Under the pieces are notes generated by a model. The model was not told the origin of the DNA and did no database searches. It saw nothing but the letters and a program-made list of their open reading frames with translations. From positions 2,046,001 through 2,110,000 of the forward strand of contig CM034549.1 of the NCBI GenBank assembly GCA_020055645.1: a DNA stretch of 64,000 nt, written 5' to 3'. This DNA comes from Tomocerus qinae (Eukaryota; Arthropoda; Collembola; Entomobryomorpha; Tomoceridae). Position numbers and translations under genes: made by a program. Numbering within the stretch: the stretch's first letter is position 1; every line of letters begins with the position of its first letter. Of this stretch, positions 63,657 through 64,000 are shown in pieces.

Positions 63657-64000
63657 AGATATCATTATAACTTATATCCCCTCACAGCCAATGGCCAATG
63701 GTTGATTGAGATATTTGAGACATTAAGATAGAAGGGGAATAGGAATCTGCGTCAGCTAATTAATTAACCCTAGACCGCATTACATATGAAATCAACAGTA
63801 TTATATGACATATCACACCTGGGGCAAGCCTATTGGTCCAGCCCTTTTAACGAAATCCCATTTGAGATTGTCATGTATTAGTGTAGTATTAAGGTCCCAT
63901 TTTTATTTCGTAATTTTTCTATACCTTGTTTATGTACCAAATTACTTCAATTTAAAAATATAAGCAGAGAAATGCATAATGCATTTTTGGAAAATACAAA
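63657..64000. other. Right window edge, nothing recognised
   Basis: AT-rich sequence after the interspersed repeat, with no open frame of note and no visible repeat. Confidence 0.5.

Overview
This is a gene-poor, AT-rich stretch of animal nuclear DNA: short GT-AG introns, transposon debris, microsatellites, and no bacterial-style operons. The one host gene I recognise is a five-coding-exon FMRFamide-type neuropeptide receptor (GPCR) on the + strand at 53865-60329. Its core resembles arthropod FMRFamide receptors, so I infer an arthropod, possibly a crustacean or non-insect hexapod. The sequence alone does not fix the species.

Layout. 1-19.9 kb has no recognisable gene, only a few short inverted repeats near the left edge. 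19.9-22.3 kb is a patch of repeats: a degenerate tandem repeat, a composite copy of an interspersed repeat seen again at 63.2-63.66 kb, a GTCC microsatellite with a repeated module, and a 74-bp foldback element. A 305-bp hAT-like MITE lies at 26.7 kb. 28767-31659 is a complete-looking PIF/Harbinger DNA transposon. It has near-perfect terminal inverted repeats, a three-exon DDE transposase on the + strand and a three-exon Myb/SANT-like partner on the - strand, facing each other. A 300-bp palindromic element with nested hairpins is at 32.9-33.2 kb. 33.2-51.2 kb is another gene desert. A second hAT-like MITE is at 51.2-51.5 kb. The receptor fills 53.8-60.8 kb, and the right end is AT-rich DNA with a 15-bp-stem hairpin and the second interspersed-repeat copy.

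How the parts relate. The receptor exons join in phase at every junction into a 486-residue seven-transmembrane protein. An additional phase-compatible 69-bp segment in its last intron could be a cassette exon. The acceptor just upstream of its start codon implies a non-coding 5' exon somewhere upstream, so part of the 33-53 kb desert may be its first intron. The Harbinger genes also splice in phase with no disruption seen, so the element may be young or still active. I found no tRNA, rRNA, CRISPR array or prokaryote-type system, and nothing I would call a wholly new system. The best leads are the intact Harbinger with overlapping 3' ends, the nested palindrome, and the receptor's cassette exon and missing conserved cysteines.
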